Positions 17,009 through 25,843 of a DNA stretch of 64,000 nt are shown here, piece by piece. A program made the translations under genes and the position numbers. Under the pieces are notes generated by a model that saw only the letters and a program-made list of their open reading frames with translations, did not search any database and was not told the DNA's origin. Position 1 is the first letter of the stretch, and each line of letters opens with the position of its first letter. Location of the stretch: the NCBI GenBank assembly GCA_045589355.1, contig JAZNOW010000019.1:1-64000 (forward strand), read 5' to 3'. Origin of the DNA: RUG563 sp045589355 (GTDB taxonomy: Bacteria > Bacillota > Clostridia > Christensenellales > Aristaeellaceae).

Positions 17009-17956
17009 ATGGGCAAAACGAAATACCCCATCAGCCGGGAGTTTTTTCCTTTCAATATGTTTGCTCCGCCCATGAGCCGGCGGTTTGTGCAGCTGGCCCA
17101 GAAGCATATGAAAACCCCGAAATTTCTGTGGAAGGACAAGGCCCTTTCCGTGGAAAGCCGAATGATTCCCGGATATCGGGGGGAGAACATTGAGCTATTG
17201 ATCCTGACGCCAAAGGGCCTGGAAAAGAAGGCGCCGTGCCTTGTGCACATTCACGGCGGCGGGTTTGTGTTTGAAGGGTCAAACAGCCATTTCCGCCTGG
17301 CCATGGCCTATGCCAAAGAAGCAAAATGCAAGGTGGTCTACGTGCGCTACCGGCTGGCCCCCGGGCATGTGTTTCCCACCCCCCAGGAGGATTGCTACGC
17401 CGCTTTTTTGTGGGTGTGTGAACATGCGCAGGAGGTGGGCATTGACAAAAACCGCATCGGCATTGCCGGGGACAGCGCCGGCGGCACCCTGACGGTGACC
17501 AGCTGCATGATGGCAAGGGACAGAGAAGCCCCGGTGCAGCCCCTGTATCAGCTGCTGGTGTACCCCTGGCTGGATGGACGGAACGAAAGCGAATCCTATA
17601 AACGGTACACCGATACGCCCATGTGGAATTCCACCCTGTCAAAGAAGGTGGGGCCCATCATGAACCCCGATCCCTCCGCCACGCCCCTGGCTTACCGCTC
17701 GCCTGTGGAAGCGGAAAGCCACGCAAACCTGCCCCCTGCCTATGTGGAGGTGGCGGAGTTTGACTGCCTGCACGATGACGGCGTACTGTATGCCCGTCTT
17801 TTGCGGGAAGCGGGCGTGGAGGCGGAACTGCATGAAGTGAAGGGCACCATGCACGGCTTCGACACGGTGTTTCATGCTCCCACATCCCAGCGGATGATCC
17901 AAAGCCGCATCGCCTATATGCGGAAGAAATTTGATGCTGCGTTGACCGATGATTGA
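17009..17956 (+). CDS. Alpha/beta hydrolase, HSL-type esterase
   Basis: The 315-residue protein has the HSL-family oxyanion motif HGGGF (about 84-88), the nucleophile elbow GDSAGG (about 155-160), the acid in EFDCLHDDG and the terminal His in MHGFD. Such enzymes hydrolyse short acyl esters, for example acetylated sugars or xenobiotics. No signal peptide is visible, so it is cytosolic. It starts 14 bases after the ATPase. Confidence 0.85.
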   Translation: MGKTKYPISREFFPFNMFAPPMSRRFVQLAQKHMKTPKFLWKDKALSVESRMIPGYRGENIELLILTPKGLEKKAPCLVHIHGGGFVFEGSNSHFRLAMAYAKEAKCKVVYVRYRLAPGHVFPTPQEDCYAAFLWVCEHAQEVGIDKNRIGIAGDSAGGTLTVTSCMMARDREAPVQPLYQLLVYPWLDGRNESESYKRYTDTPMWNSTLSKKVGPIMNPDPSATPLAYRSPVEAESHANLPPAYVEVAEFDCLHDDGVLYARLLREAGVEAELHEVKGTMHGFDTVFHAPTSQRMIQSRIAYMRKKFDAALTDD

Positions 17957-17967
17957 GGAGATAAACG

Positions 17968-18726
17968 ATGGAATTTCGGAAGATATTTGATACCATCCCA
18001 GAGCAGTTTGATCAATACCGGCCACGTTATTGTCCGGAATTGTTTCGGGATCTGATTGCGTACACCGGGCTTGAACCCGGGAAAAAGGTGTTGGAGCTGG
18101 GCCCCGGTACCGGCCAGGCAACGAAACCGGTTTTGGATACGGGCTGCGATTACGTTGCCATTGAACTGGGGGAAAACCTGTGTGCCATGATGCAGCAGAA
18201 ATTTGGCAGCAGGGAAAACTTTCGCATCGTGCATGATGATTTTATCACCCATGACTTTGGCCGGCAGAAATTTGACTTGATTTTTTCGGCAGCCACCATC
18301 CAATGGATTCCGGATGACATTGCTTTTTCTAAAACATTTGATCTTTTAGTGCCCGGCGGTACACTGGCCATGATGCTGACGCGCAGTGATTACAGAACGC
18401 CCAATGAGGATCTGTATAGCCGTATTCAGCAGGTGTATGCCGCACATTTCAAGCCGGAAACCGTTTATCAGCAGGGAAGATTCCATTATGAGAACGCAGT
18501 GAACTGGGGATATACAGCATTTGAGAAACGCGAATTTTCAGGTATGAGGGAAATGGACGCGGAAGAATATACGGCCTATTGCGGAACGCATTGTGACCAT
18601 ATGGTGATTCCGCAGCCGCATAAAAACCTTTTTTTCAAAGGCTTGGAAGATGCTGTGCGAGAACATGGAAACCGGATTGTGTTTCATGACACCCATGTGC
18701 TGTATCTGGCGAAAAAGCCTTTGTAA
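17968..18726 (+). CDS. Class I SAM-dependent methyltransferase
   Basis: The 252-residue protein has motif I VLELGPGTGQATKPVL (about 37-52), VAIELGENL for the second SAM contact and FDLIFSAATIQWIPDD, matching trans-aconitate/Tam-like methyltransferases. The start is 11 bases after the esterase stop, with GAGGAG before the ATG. The small-molecule substrate is unknown. Confidence 0.85.
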   Translation: MEFRKIFDTIPEQFDQYRPRYCPELFRDLIAYTGLEPGKKVLELGPGTGQATKPVLDTGCDYVAIELGENLCAMMQQKFGSRENFRIVHDDFITHDFGRQKFDLIFSAATIQWIPDDIAFSKTFDLLVPGGTLAMMLTRSDYRTPNEDLYSRIQQVYAAHFKPETVYQQGRFHYENAVNWGYTAFEKREFSGMREMDAEEYTAYCGTHCDHMVIPQPHKNLFFKGLEDAVREHGNRIVFHDTHVLYLAKKPL

Positions 18727-18743
18727 AATGAAGGGAGAAAAAT

Positions 18744-19274
18744 ATGGTTTATTATCAGGATGAACATATGCTGATCCGGGATATGGAAGCGGGGGATGCA
18801 CCGGCTTTCTATGAAGCGTACACAGCGCAGGGCTGGCATCCGGACGAAGCTTACTATCACATGCGCATGCGTGAGGCCAAGGAAGGGAAATGCGTAGCCC
18901 TGACGGCGGAATATCAGGGGCAGCCGGCAGGGGCTGTGTATGTGTATTTTGACGTGCAGGAAGGGCCTTTCAAGGGAAAAGGATGGCCCATAATTGTGGA
19001 TTTCGGCGTACTGCAGAAATATCAGCGCCGGGGCATCGGCAACCGCCTGATGGATGCGGCAGAGCAGATTGCCGCGGAACGTGCAGACACCGTGTGCCTT
19101 GGGGTGGGATTAAGCCGGGAATACGGCACCGCCCAAAGGATGTACATCAAGCGCGGGTATGTGCCGGACGGCTCCGGCGTGTGGTATCAGAATAAACAAT
19201 GCGTGCAGTACGAAACGGTGTGCACGGTGGATGACGATCTGGAATTGTTCCTGTACAAAAAAGTGAAGAGATGA
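18744..19274 (+). CDS. GNAT N-acetyltransferase
   Basis: The 176-residue GNAT has motif A VLQKYQRRGIGNRLMDAAEQ (about 89-108) and the typical ending GTAQRMYIKRGYVPDGSGVW. It is the last gene of the plus-strand run and is followed by a strong terminator. GGGAG precedes the ATG. The acceptor is not predictable. Confidence 0.85.
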   Translation: MVYYQDEHMLIRDMEAGDAPAFYEAYTAQGWHPDEAYYHMRMREAKEGKCVALTAEYQGQPAGAVYVYFDVQEGPFKGKGWPIIVDFGVLQKYQRRGIGNRLMDAAEQIAAERADTVCLGVGLSREYGTAQRMYIKRGYVPDGSGVWYQNKQCVQYETVCTVDDDLELFLYKKVKR

Positions 19275-19288
19275 TCCTCCGATCATAC

Positions 19289-19330
19289 AAAAAAGCAGCC
19301 ACCCTCACAAAAGAGGATGGCTGCTTTTTT
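19289..19330. terminator. Strong bidirectional terminator
   Basis: AAAAAAGCAGCCA and TGGCTGCTTTTTT form a long stem that ends both the plus-strand run (last stop 19274) and the minus-strand GH10 gene (stop 19332). Confidence 0.9.
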
Positions 19331-19331
19331 A

Positions 19332-20552
19332 TCAGTGGCTCAGCACGTTCTGCACGTTGCGGAACGCATCTTTTACCTCGTACCGTTCGGTGAACAGGCC
19401 GCCGTAGGGGCTGAGCAGGTTGTAGTTATAGCCGGTGGCGGTGGGATGGTCCGTCACACCCCAGATGGCCACGCAGGTGAGGGGCTTCACGTCGCCGCTG
19501 TTTACTTCCATGAACATTTCAAACAGCCGGCCGTAGTAATCCGCATGGAGGGCAACGGTGGCTTCGTCGTTTTGGAAATTGCGCACGGCCATTTCGGTAA
19601 TGTGCACTTCCAGCCCTTCCGCGGCGTAGAGACGGATGGAGGTTTCGATGCGGGTGATGTGGCCGTCACTCATGCAGTCCTGCTGCTTGCCGTAGCCGCC
19701 GATGTAGCCCTGCATGCCCATGCCGTCGATGAGCTTGCGGTAATTGCCGTTTTCGTCCGTGGCGTAGGTGTTGATGGAGCGGGCCAGAGCGATGGCGGCA
19801 TCCCGCTTTTCGGGGAAAAACATGTTGTAATCGTTATAGAACAGCTTGATATCGGCGCCCAGGCTTTCCACGGTATCCTTGGCGCAGAGGAAGGAAAATT
19901 CCACATAGTCGTCGCCAAGATAGGTTTTGAACAGGTTATCTGCGCCGCTGCGGATGGTGCGGATGTGGCGGGCGTCCTTGCCGTCCCATTCCTTGGCGTT
20001 GTCGCCGATGGCTTCGTTTACCACGTCCCAGCAGTAAACAACGCCGGGGAACTGCTTTTCAAAATGGGTGATGACCTGCTCGATGTAGTATTTGGTGCGG
20101 GCGCGGATGGTTTCCTGGTCGGCGTAGGGCTTGGAGGAATCATAGCCTTCCCGGAAGAACCAGTCGCACATGTAGGCGTCCCACACCAGCACATGACCCC
20201 GCACCTTCAGCCCGTTCTGCTGGGCCCAGCGCACCATCTGGTCGGCCTGTGCGTAATTCATCACCGGCATGCCATCTTCGGCGGCCTGGCTCTTTTTCTG
20301 GTTCAGCAGGGAGTAGGCCTTGGTTTCGTTGGTGCAGGTGACGGAGGAAAAGTGGGTTTTCACAAGGTTCATGTACAAAGGGTCTGCTTTCACGTGGTTG
20401 TAATTGAAGCTGGCGCCCATGACGAAGCCGTATTCCCGGGACAGGCTGTCCAGGGAAGGATAATCCGCCATGGCGGTGCTTTCGCCGTATACCGGAAGGG
20501 AAAGCGTGCCAAACAGCAGCAGGAAGGCCAGAAGGAAAGCGAGTTTTTTCAT
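19332..20552 (-). CDS. Secreted GH10 endo-1,4-beta-xylanase
   Basis: The 406-residue enzyme would cut xylan backbones outside the cell. A signal peptide (MKKLAFLLAFLLLFGTLSLPVYG) is cleaved near residue 23. The GH10 barrel has WDVVNEA with acid/base Glu180 and HITEM with nucleophile Glu320, plus the GMGMQGY segment. There is no carbohydrate-binding or anchoring domain. I start at the ATG of the signal peptide because GGAGA lies upstream; a longer frame exists but adds no plausible leader. It is transcribed alone, divergent from the nucleoside importer. Confidence 0.9.
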   Translation of the reverse strand: MKKLAFLLAFLLLFGTLSLPVYGESTAMADYPSLDSLSREYGFVMGASFNYNHVKADPLYMNLVKTHFSSVTCTNETKAYSLLNQKKSQAAEDGMPVMNYAQADQMVRWAQQNGLKVRGHVLVWDAYMCDWFFREGYDSSKPYADQETIRARTKYYIEQVITHFEKQFPGVVYCWDVVNEAIGDNAKEWDGKDARHIRTIRSGADNLFKTYLGDDYVEFSFLCAKDTVESLGADIKLFYNDYNMFFPEKRDAAIALARSINTYATDENGNYRKLIDGMGMQGYIGGYGKQQDCMSDGHITRIETSIRLYAAEGLEVHITEMAVRNFQNDEATVALHADYYGRLFEMFMEVNSGDVKPLTCVAIWGVTDHPTATGYNYNLLSPYGGLFTERYEVKDAFRNVQNVLSH

Positions 20553-20749
20553 GATGAGTTTCTCCTTTGCAATTATTGCATTGAACAGGGGGAACCCCCT
20601 GCTTCTTCCGGGAATAAACCATCCGGAAAGGATGTATGGAACATTATACCGAATAATGGCCAATTTTTCCATGCCTTTCTGATAAAAAGATCCTTTTCGA
20701 TAGAATATGATACAGATTTGCAAACATTTGTTAAGTTTTTCCGCGCAGA

Positions 20750-20778
20750 TTGCATATAGAGAGGATTCATGGTATACT
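20750..20778 (+). promoter_or_regulatory. Sigma-A promoter of the nucleoside importer operon
   Basis: TTGCAT, 17 bases, TATACT, ending 49 bases before the ATG at 20828. Confidence 0.7.
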
Positions 20779-20827
20779 ACAAATACAAAAAACCCCTGAT
20801 GGGCTATATTTGAAGGAGGAGATACCC

Positions 20828-21928
20828 ATGAAAAAGATTACCGCTCTGCTTCTGGCGGTCGTGATGCTGATGGGCATGGTGTCCTTTGCATCCGCGGAAG
20901 AAATGAAAGTCGCTATGATCACCGACTACGGCGATATTACCGACCAGTCCTTCAACCAGACCACCTATGAAGCCTGCAAGGCTTTCTGCGAAGCCAACAA
21001 CATCGAATTCAACTACTACAAGCCCGCCGGCGACTCCACCCCCGAACGTGTGGCCATGGTTGACGCTGCTGTGGACGAAGGCTACAACGTGATCGTGATG
21101 CCCGGCTACGCTTTCGGCGGCACCATCGTGGAAGTGCAGGACATCTACCCCGAAGTGAAGTTCGTTCTGCTGGACGTTGGTGAAGGCGACCTGGGCGGCG
21201 TGGCCCTGGCCGACAACGTGTTCAGCGCTGTGTACCAGGAAGAACTGTCCGGCTACATGGCCGGCTACGCTGCCGTGAAGCTGGGCTATCGTCACCTGGG
21301 CTTCCTGGGCGGCATGGCTGTGCCTGCTGTGGTTCGTTTCGGCTATGGCTTCGTGCAGGGCGCTGACGCTGCTGCCGTGGAAATGGGCCTGGACAACGTG
21401 GTGGTGGAATATGTGTACGGCAACCAGTTCTATGGCGATGCCGACATCACCGCTTACATGGACAACTGGTACAAGAACCTGGGTGTTGAAGTTGTGTTCG
21501 CCTGCGGCGGCGGCATCTTCACCTCTGCTGCCGAAGCTGCTGTGAAGGTAGAAGGCGGCAAGGTGATCGGCGTTGACACCGACCAGTCCTTCAACATCAA
21601 CGGCGCCTACGGCGAAGGCCTCACCGTGACCAGCGCCATGAAGGGCCTGGCCCCCACCGTGAACACCATGCTGACCGAAATCTTCATCAACGACAATTTC
21701 GCTCAGTACGGCGGCAAGATCCAGACCCTGGGCCTGGTTTCCGCTGAACCCACCGAAAACTATGTGCAGCTGCCCTTCGAAACCACCCAGTGGGGCGAAG
21801 GCTTCACCCAGGACGATTACAAGGCCCTGGTTGCCAAGATGTTTGACGGCACCATCGTTGTGTCCAACTCCATCGATGCCATGCCTGCCACCACCATCGT
21901 TGTGAACGATCTGGGCACCATCAAGTAA
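20828..21928 (+). CDS. BMP-family nucleoside-binding protein of ABC importer
   Basis: This 366-residue extracytoplasmic binding protein belongs to the basic membrane protein/PnrA family: KVAMITDYGDITDQSFNQTTYEA and ACGGGIFTSA are family phrases. It should capture purine or pyrimidine nucleosides for the NupOPQ-like genes downstream. Unusually for a Gram-positive-type member, the leader ends in the signal peptidase I site ASA (21-23) and has no lipobox Cys. The gene is G+C- and GCC-rich, as expected for high expression, with GAAGGAGGAGA upstream of the ATG. Confidence 0.9.
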   Translation: MKKITALLLAVVMLMGMVSFASAEEMKVAMITDYGDITDQSFNQTTYEACKAFCEANNIEFNYYKPAGDSTPERVAMVDAAVDEGYNVIVMPGYAFGGTIVEVQDIYPEVKFVLLDVGEGDLGGVALADNVFSAVYQEELSGYMAGYAAVKLGYRHLGFLGGMAVPAVVRFGYGFVQGADAAAVEMGLDNVVVEYVYGNQFYGDADITAYMDNWYKNLGVEVVFACGGGIFTSAAEAAVKVEGGKVIGVDTDQSFNINGAYGEGLTVTSAMKGLAPTVNTMLTEIFINDNFAQYGGKIQTLGLVSAEPTENYVQLPFETTQWGEGFTQDDYKALVAKMFDGTIVVSNSIDAMPATTIVVNDLGTIK

Positions 21929-21940
21929 TATCTGCTCTGT

Positions 21941-22032
21941 TCCGGGGATGCCAGCCATCCCCGGACTTTTGACAAGAGCCCCTGTTGTGAAAGACGGGGG
22001 TTCTTGTCAAAAGTGGATGGCCCCGCGGGGCC
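21941..22032 (+). promoter_or_regulatory. Three consecutive intercistronic RNA hairpins
   Basis: Between the binding-protein stop and the ATPase start are a 10-bp stem TCCGGGGATG/CATCCCCGGA (21941-21965), a stem of about 17 bp opening CTTTTGACAAGA (21966-22013) and the palindrome GGCCCCGCGGGGCC (22019-22032). None has a full T run. They probably protect the upstream message or let only part of transcription through, giving more binding protein than ATPase. Confidence 0.6.
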
Positions 22033-22059
22033 GCTACCACAGATGTGGAGGGATCTTCT

Positions 22060-23592
22060 TTGGAAAACCAATATGCAATTGAAATGCTCAACATAACCAA
22101 GCGTTTTCCCGGCATCGTGGCCAATGACAACATCACCCTGCAGGTGCGCAAGGGTGAAATTCATGCGCTGCTGGGGGAAAACGGCGCCGGTAAATCCACC
22201 CTGATGAGCGTGCTGTTTGGCCTGTATAAGCCGGAAGCGGGCATCATCAAAATGGACGGCAAGCCCGTTACCATCAAAGATCCCAACGACGCCAACGCCC
22301 TGGGCATCGGCATGGTGCACCAGCATTTTAAGCTGGTGGAATGCTTTACGGTGCTGGATAACATCATTCTGGGCGTGGAGCCCAACAAAATGGGCTTTCT
22401 GCAAAAGAAGGAAGCCCGGGAAAAAGTGATGGCGCTGAGCGAAAAGTACGGCCTGCATGTGGACCCGGATGCAAAAATTGAGGATATCACGGTGGGCATG
22501 CAGCAGCGCACGGAAATTCTCAAAATGCTGTACCGGGATAACGATATCCTTATTTTTGACGAGCCCACCGCCGTATTGACGCCCCAGGAAATTGACGAAC
22601 TGATGAACATCATGCGCAACCTGGCGGCAGAAGGCAAGTCCATCCTGTTCATTTCCCATAAGCTGGCGGAAATTATGGCCGTGGCGGACCGGTGCACGGT
22701 ATTGCGCAAGGGCAAATATATCGGAACGGTGAACACGGCGGAAACCACCATGGCCGCTCTGTCTGCCATGATGGTGGGGCGGGACGTGAATTTCCACGTG
22801 GAAAAGGAAGAGAAAGAACCCGGCAAGGTGATCCTGAAAATTGAAAACATGTGCGTGGCTTCCAAACTGTACAAGAAGAACGCGGTGAAAAACGTTTCCC
22901 TGGAAGTGAGGGAAGGGGAAATTGTGTGCATTGCCGGCATTGACGGCAACGGGCAGACGGAGTTTGTGTATGGCCTGACGGGCCTGGAAAAGCTGACGGG
23001 CGGCAAGATTTTCCTGGAAGGGCAGGAGATCACCAACGCGCCCATCCGCCGCCGCTCCCGGCTGGGCATGAGCCATATTCCCGAAGACCGGCACCGCCAC
23101 GGGCTGGTGCTGGATTATACCCTGGAAGACAATATCGTTTTGCAGCGGTATTTTGAACCGGAATTCACCAAGGCCGGTTTTCTGCGCCGCAAAAACATCC
23201 GCCTTTATGCAGAACGGCTGATCGAGCAGTACGATATCCGCTCCGGTCAGGGGGCGGGTACCGTGGCCCGCAGCATGTCCGGCGGCAACCAGCAAAAGGC
23301 CATCGTGGCCCGTGAAATTGATAAAGCCCCCCATTTGCTCATTGCCGTGCAGCCCACCCGCGGGCTGGACGTGGGCGCCATCGAATACATCCACAAGCAG
23401 ATCGTGAAGGAGCGGGACGAGGGCAAGGCCGTGCTGCTGGTTTCGCTGGAAATGGATGAAGTGATGGACGTGTCGGACCGGATTCTGGTCATGTATGAAG
23501 GCGAAATTGTGGGCGAATTCGATCCCAAAGCAACAACGCCTGAGGAACTGGGCCTGTATATGGCCGGCGCAAAGAGGGAGGAGAAGCAATAA
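22060..23592 (+). CDS. nupO: Nucleoside ABC importer, duplicated ATPase (NupO-like)
   Basis: The 510-residue protein holds two ABC ATPase domains, as in ribose-type importers. The first Walker A is GENGAGKST (about 39-47). The second half has GIDGNGQTE in place of a canonical Walker A, and the signature SGGNQQK. It works with the two permeases downstream and the BMP-type binding protein upstream. The start is TTG at 22060, seven bases after GGAGGG; the GTG at 22045 lies before that site. Weak start and upstream hairpins suggest lower expression than the binding protein. Confidence 0.9.
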   Translation: MENQYAIEMLNITKRFPGIVANDNITLQVRKGEIHALLGENGAGKSTLMSVLFGLYKPEAGIIKMDGKPVTIKDPNDANALGIGMVHQHFKLVECFTVLDNIILGVEPNKMGFLQKKEAREKVMALSEKYGLHVDPDAKIEDITVGMQQRTEILKMLYRDNDILIFDEPTAVLTPQEIDELMNIMRNLAAEGKSILFISHKLAEIMAVADRCTVLRKGKYIGTVNTAETTMAALSAMMVGRDVNFHVEKEEKEPGKVILKIENMCVASKLYKKNAVKNVSLEVREGEIVCIAGIDGNGQTEFVYGLTGLEKLTGGKIFLEGQEITNAPIRRRSRLGMSHIPEDRHRHGLVLDYTLEDNIVLQRYFEPEFTKAGFLRRKNIRLYAERLIEQYDIRSGQGAGTVARSMSGGNQQKAIVAREIDKAPHLLIAVQPTRGLDVGAIEYIHKQIVKERDEGKAVLLVSLEMDEVMDVSDRILVMYEGEIVGEFDPKATTPEELGLYMAGAKREEKQ

Positions 23593-24722
23593 TGGAAGCA
23601 AGAAAGAAAAGCCCCCTGCTGAGGAATGCATCCCTGCAAACCTTGCTGGCTTCTTTGGTGTGCATTGTGCTGGGCCTGATTGTGGGTTATCTTGCGCTTT
23701 TGCTGATCAACCCTGCCGGCGCCGGGGAAGCCATTTTGGTAGTGATCAAAAACTTCTTCAAGTACAGCGCACCCAAAGCACAGATGAAGTACCTGGGCAA
23801 CACGCTGGTGAAAACAGCGCCGCTTTTGATGTGCAGTTTGTCTGTGCTGTTTGCGTACAAGGTGGGCCTGTTCAACATCGGCGCCGCCGGCCAGTATGTG
23901 GCGGGCGCCGGTGCGGCGCTGTATTGCGCGCTGGCTTTGCAGCTGCCCTGGTATGTGTGTTTGGTTGCGGCCATGGTGGCCGGTGCCGTGCTTGGCAGCA
24001 TTTCCGGCATGCTGAAAGCCTACTGCAATGTGAATGAAGTAATTTCCTGCATCATGCTCAACTGGATCACGCTGTACCTGGTGAACATGCTGCTGACCAC
24101 CGTGAAGGACCCGGCCAGCCCCTATACCCTGAACCTGGCCAAGACCAATGCGGCGGCTGTGCTGCCCACCCTGGGGCTGGACAAGCTTTTTACCAACAAC
24201 AAGTATGTGACCATCGCTGTGCCCCTTTCCATCGTGATCGCCATCGGCATCTGGGTGCTGCTGAACAAAACCAGGCTGGGGTATGAACTGAAAGCCACGG
24301 GGCTGAACAAGCATGCGGCCAAATACAGCGGCATGCGGGAAAAGCAGAACCTGATCCTCACCATGGCCATCGCCGGCGCCCTGGCCGGTATCGGCGCTGC
24401 CATGTTCTTTCTGAGCGGGTTTGAAGAATGGTCCTGCACCCAGTCCTCCGTGCCGGCCATGGGCTTTAACGGCATTGCCGCCGCGTTCCTTGGCGGGCTG
24501 AGTCCCCTGGGCGCCATTCTTTCCTCCTTCTTCATCCAGCACATCACCATCGGCGGCTCCTTTGTGGACAAGACGATGTACTGCTCCCAGATTTCCGATT
24601 TTATCTCCTCTGTGATCATTTACCTGTGTGGCTTTGTGCTGTTCTTCCGGTATTTCATCAATGCCTGGCTGGACCGCAGGGATGAGAAACGGACCAAAGC
24701 GGGAAAGGAGGAAAAGAAATGA
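23592..24722 (+). CDS. nupP: Nucleoside ABC importer permease (NupP-like)
   Basis: The 376-residue membrane protein has an N-terminal helix and about eight further helices, with the BPD-type loop EVISCIMLNWITLYLVNMLL and the GIAAAFLGGLSPLGAI segment found in YufP/NupP permeases. Its ATG overlaps the ATPase stop by one base and its end overlaps the next permease by four. It forms the heterodimeric channel with NupQ. Confidence 0.9.
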   Translation: MEARKKSPLLRNASLQTLLASLVCIVLGLIVGYLALLLINPAGAGEAILVVIKNFFKYSAPKAQMKYLGNTLVKTAPLLMCSLSVLFAYKVGLFNIGAAGQYVAGAGAALYCALALQLPWYVCLVAAMVAGAVLGSISGMLKAYCNVNEVISCIMLNWITLYLVNMLLTTVKDPASPYTLNLAKTNAAAVLPTLGLDKLFTNNKYVTIAVPLSIVIAIGIWVLLNKTRLGYELKATGLNKHAAKYSGMREKQNLILTMAIAGALAGIGAAMFFLSGFEEWSCTQSSVPAMGFNGIAAAFLGGLSPLGAILSSFFIQHITIGGSFVDKTMYCSQISDFISSVIIYLCGFVLFFRYFINAWLDRRDEKRTKAGKEEKK

Positions 24723-25660
24723 TCCTTCTGATTCAATACATGCTCATTTTTGCGTCGGTGCTGCTGCTGGTGGCGCTGGGCGGCTGCTTTTCCGAACGCA
24801 GCGGTGTGATCAATATCGGCCTGGAAGGCATCATGGTGTTCGGTGCCCTGGGCGGCGCTTTTGCCATGAAGTATATGCCGGAAGCAACCACGCCCTTTGT
24901 GATGATCGTGACGGTGGTGGCGGCGGCCATGCTGGTGGGCATGCTGTATTCGCTGCTGCTGGCGGTGGCGGCCATCAACTTCAAGGCGGACCAGACGCTG
25001 GTCGGTACAGCCATGAACCTGCTGGGCACGGCGGCGGCTACGGTGATCGTGAAGGCTGTCAATACCGCCGAAAACCCGGATAACGTTTCTTCCACCGTGC
25101 AGTACATCAACGCAAAGAAAGCGTTTATCGTGGATATCAACGGGTTCGAGTTCAACTGGTTCATGCTGCTGGCGTTCCTTTTGATGCTTGCAAGCTTTGT
25201 GCTTTTGAACAAAACCAAGTTCGGCCTGCGGCTTCAGGCCTGCGGCGAACATCCCCAGGCGGCGGACAGCGTGGGCATCAATGTGTACAAAATGCGCTAC
25301 GCCGGTGTGATGATCTCCGGCATCCTGGGCGGCCTGGGCGGCCTGGTGTACATTACCGCCGGGGTGAGCGAATGGAAGTTTGAAAACGGCGTGGCAGGCT
25401 TTGGTTTCCTTGCGCTGGCGGTGATGATCTTCGGCCAGTGGAAGCCGCTGCGCATTGCGCTGGCTGCGCTGCTGTTCGGGCTGTTCCGGTCGCTGAGCAA
25501 TGTGTATACCGGGTTTGATCTGCTCAGCAGCCTGAATATCCCCAGCAATGTGTACAATATGCTGCCCTATGTCATTTCCCTGGCCGTGCTGGCGTTCACC
25601 TCCAAGAATTCCAGAGCGCCCAAGGCGGAGGGCATTCCCTACGACAAGGGAACACGATAA
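24719..25660 (+). CDS. nupQ: Nucleoside ABC importer permease (NupQ-like)
   Basis: The 313-residue membrane protein is the second channel subunit. It shows family motifs GVINIGLEGIMVFGALGG, DQTLVGTAMNLLG and SVGINVYKMRYAGVMISG, as in YufQ/NupQ. It begins at ATGA, overlapping the preceding stop, and the operon ends at the terminator 25670-25699. Confidence 0.9.
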   Translation: MILLIQYMLIFASVLLLVALGGCFSERSGVINIGLEGIMVFGALGGAFAMKYMPEATTPFVMIVTVVAAAMLVGMLYSLLLAVAAINFKADQTLVGTAMNLLGTAAATVIVKAVNTAENPDNVSSTVQYINAKKAFIVDINGFEFNWFMLLAFLLMLASFVLLNKTKFGLRLQACGEHPQAADSVGINVYKMRYAGVMISGILGGLGGLVYITAGVSEWKFENGVAGFGFLALAVMIFGQWKPLRIALAALLFGLFRSLSNVYTGFDLLSSLNIPSNVYNMLPYVISLAVLAFTSKNSRAPKAEGIPYDKGTR

Positions 25661-25669
25661 AGCAAAAAG

Positions 25670-25699
25670 CGCCTGTGTATGGATGCACAGGCGTTTTTT
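25670..25699 (+). terminator. Intrinsic terminator
   Basis: CGCCTGTG-N8-CACAGGCG is followed by six T, nine bases after the NupQ stop. Confidence 0.85.
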
Positions 25700-25777
25700 G
25701 TTTTTTTCCCGGCATGGAAGCACCTCCTGAAATACACCGTGGATGGATTATGGCAGCGAAAAGACGGGTTTTGTCGC

Positions 25778-25805
25778 TTGTGTTCCGGGGGAGCGGGTGT
25801 ATAAT
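25778..25805 (+). promoter_or_regulatory. Sigma-A promoter
   Basis: TTGTGT, 16 bases, TATAAT, 38 bases before the MATE gene. Confidence 0.6.
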
Positions 25806-25843
25806 GAAAGCATCCATTTTTCTGTTGTTTTGAAAGGGGAGCC

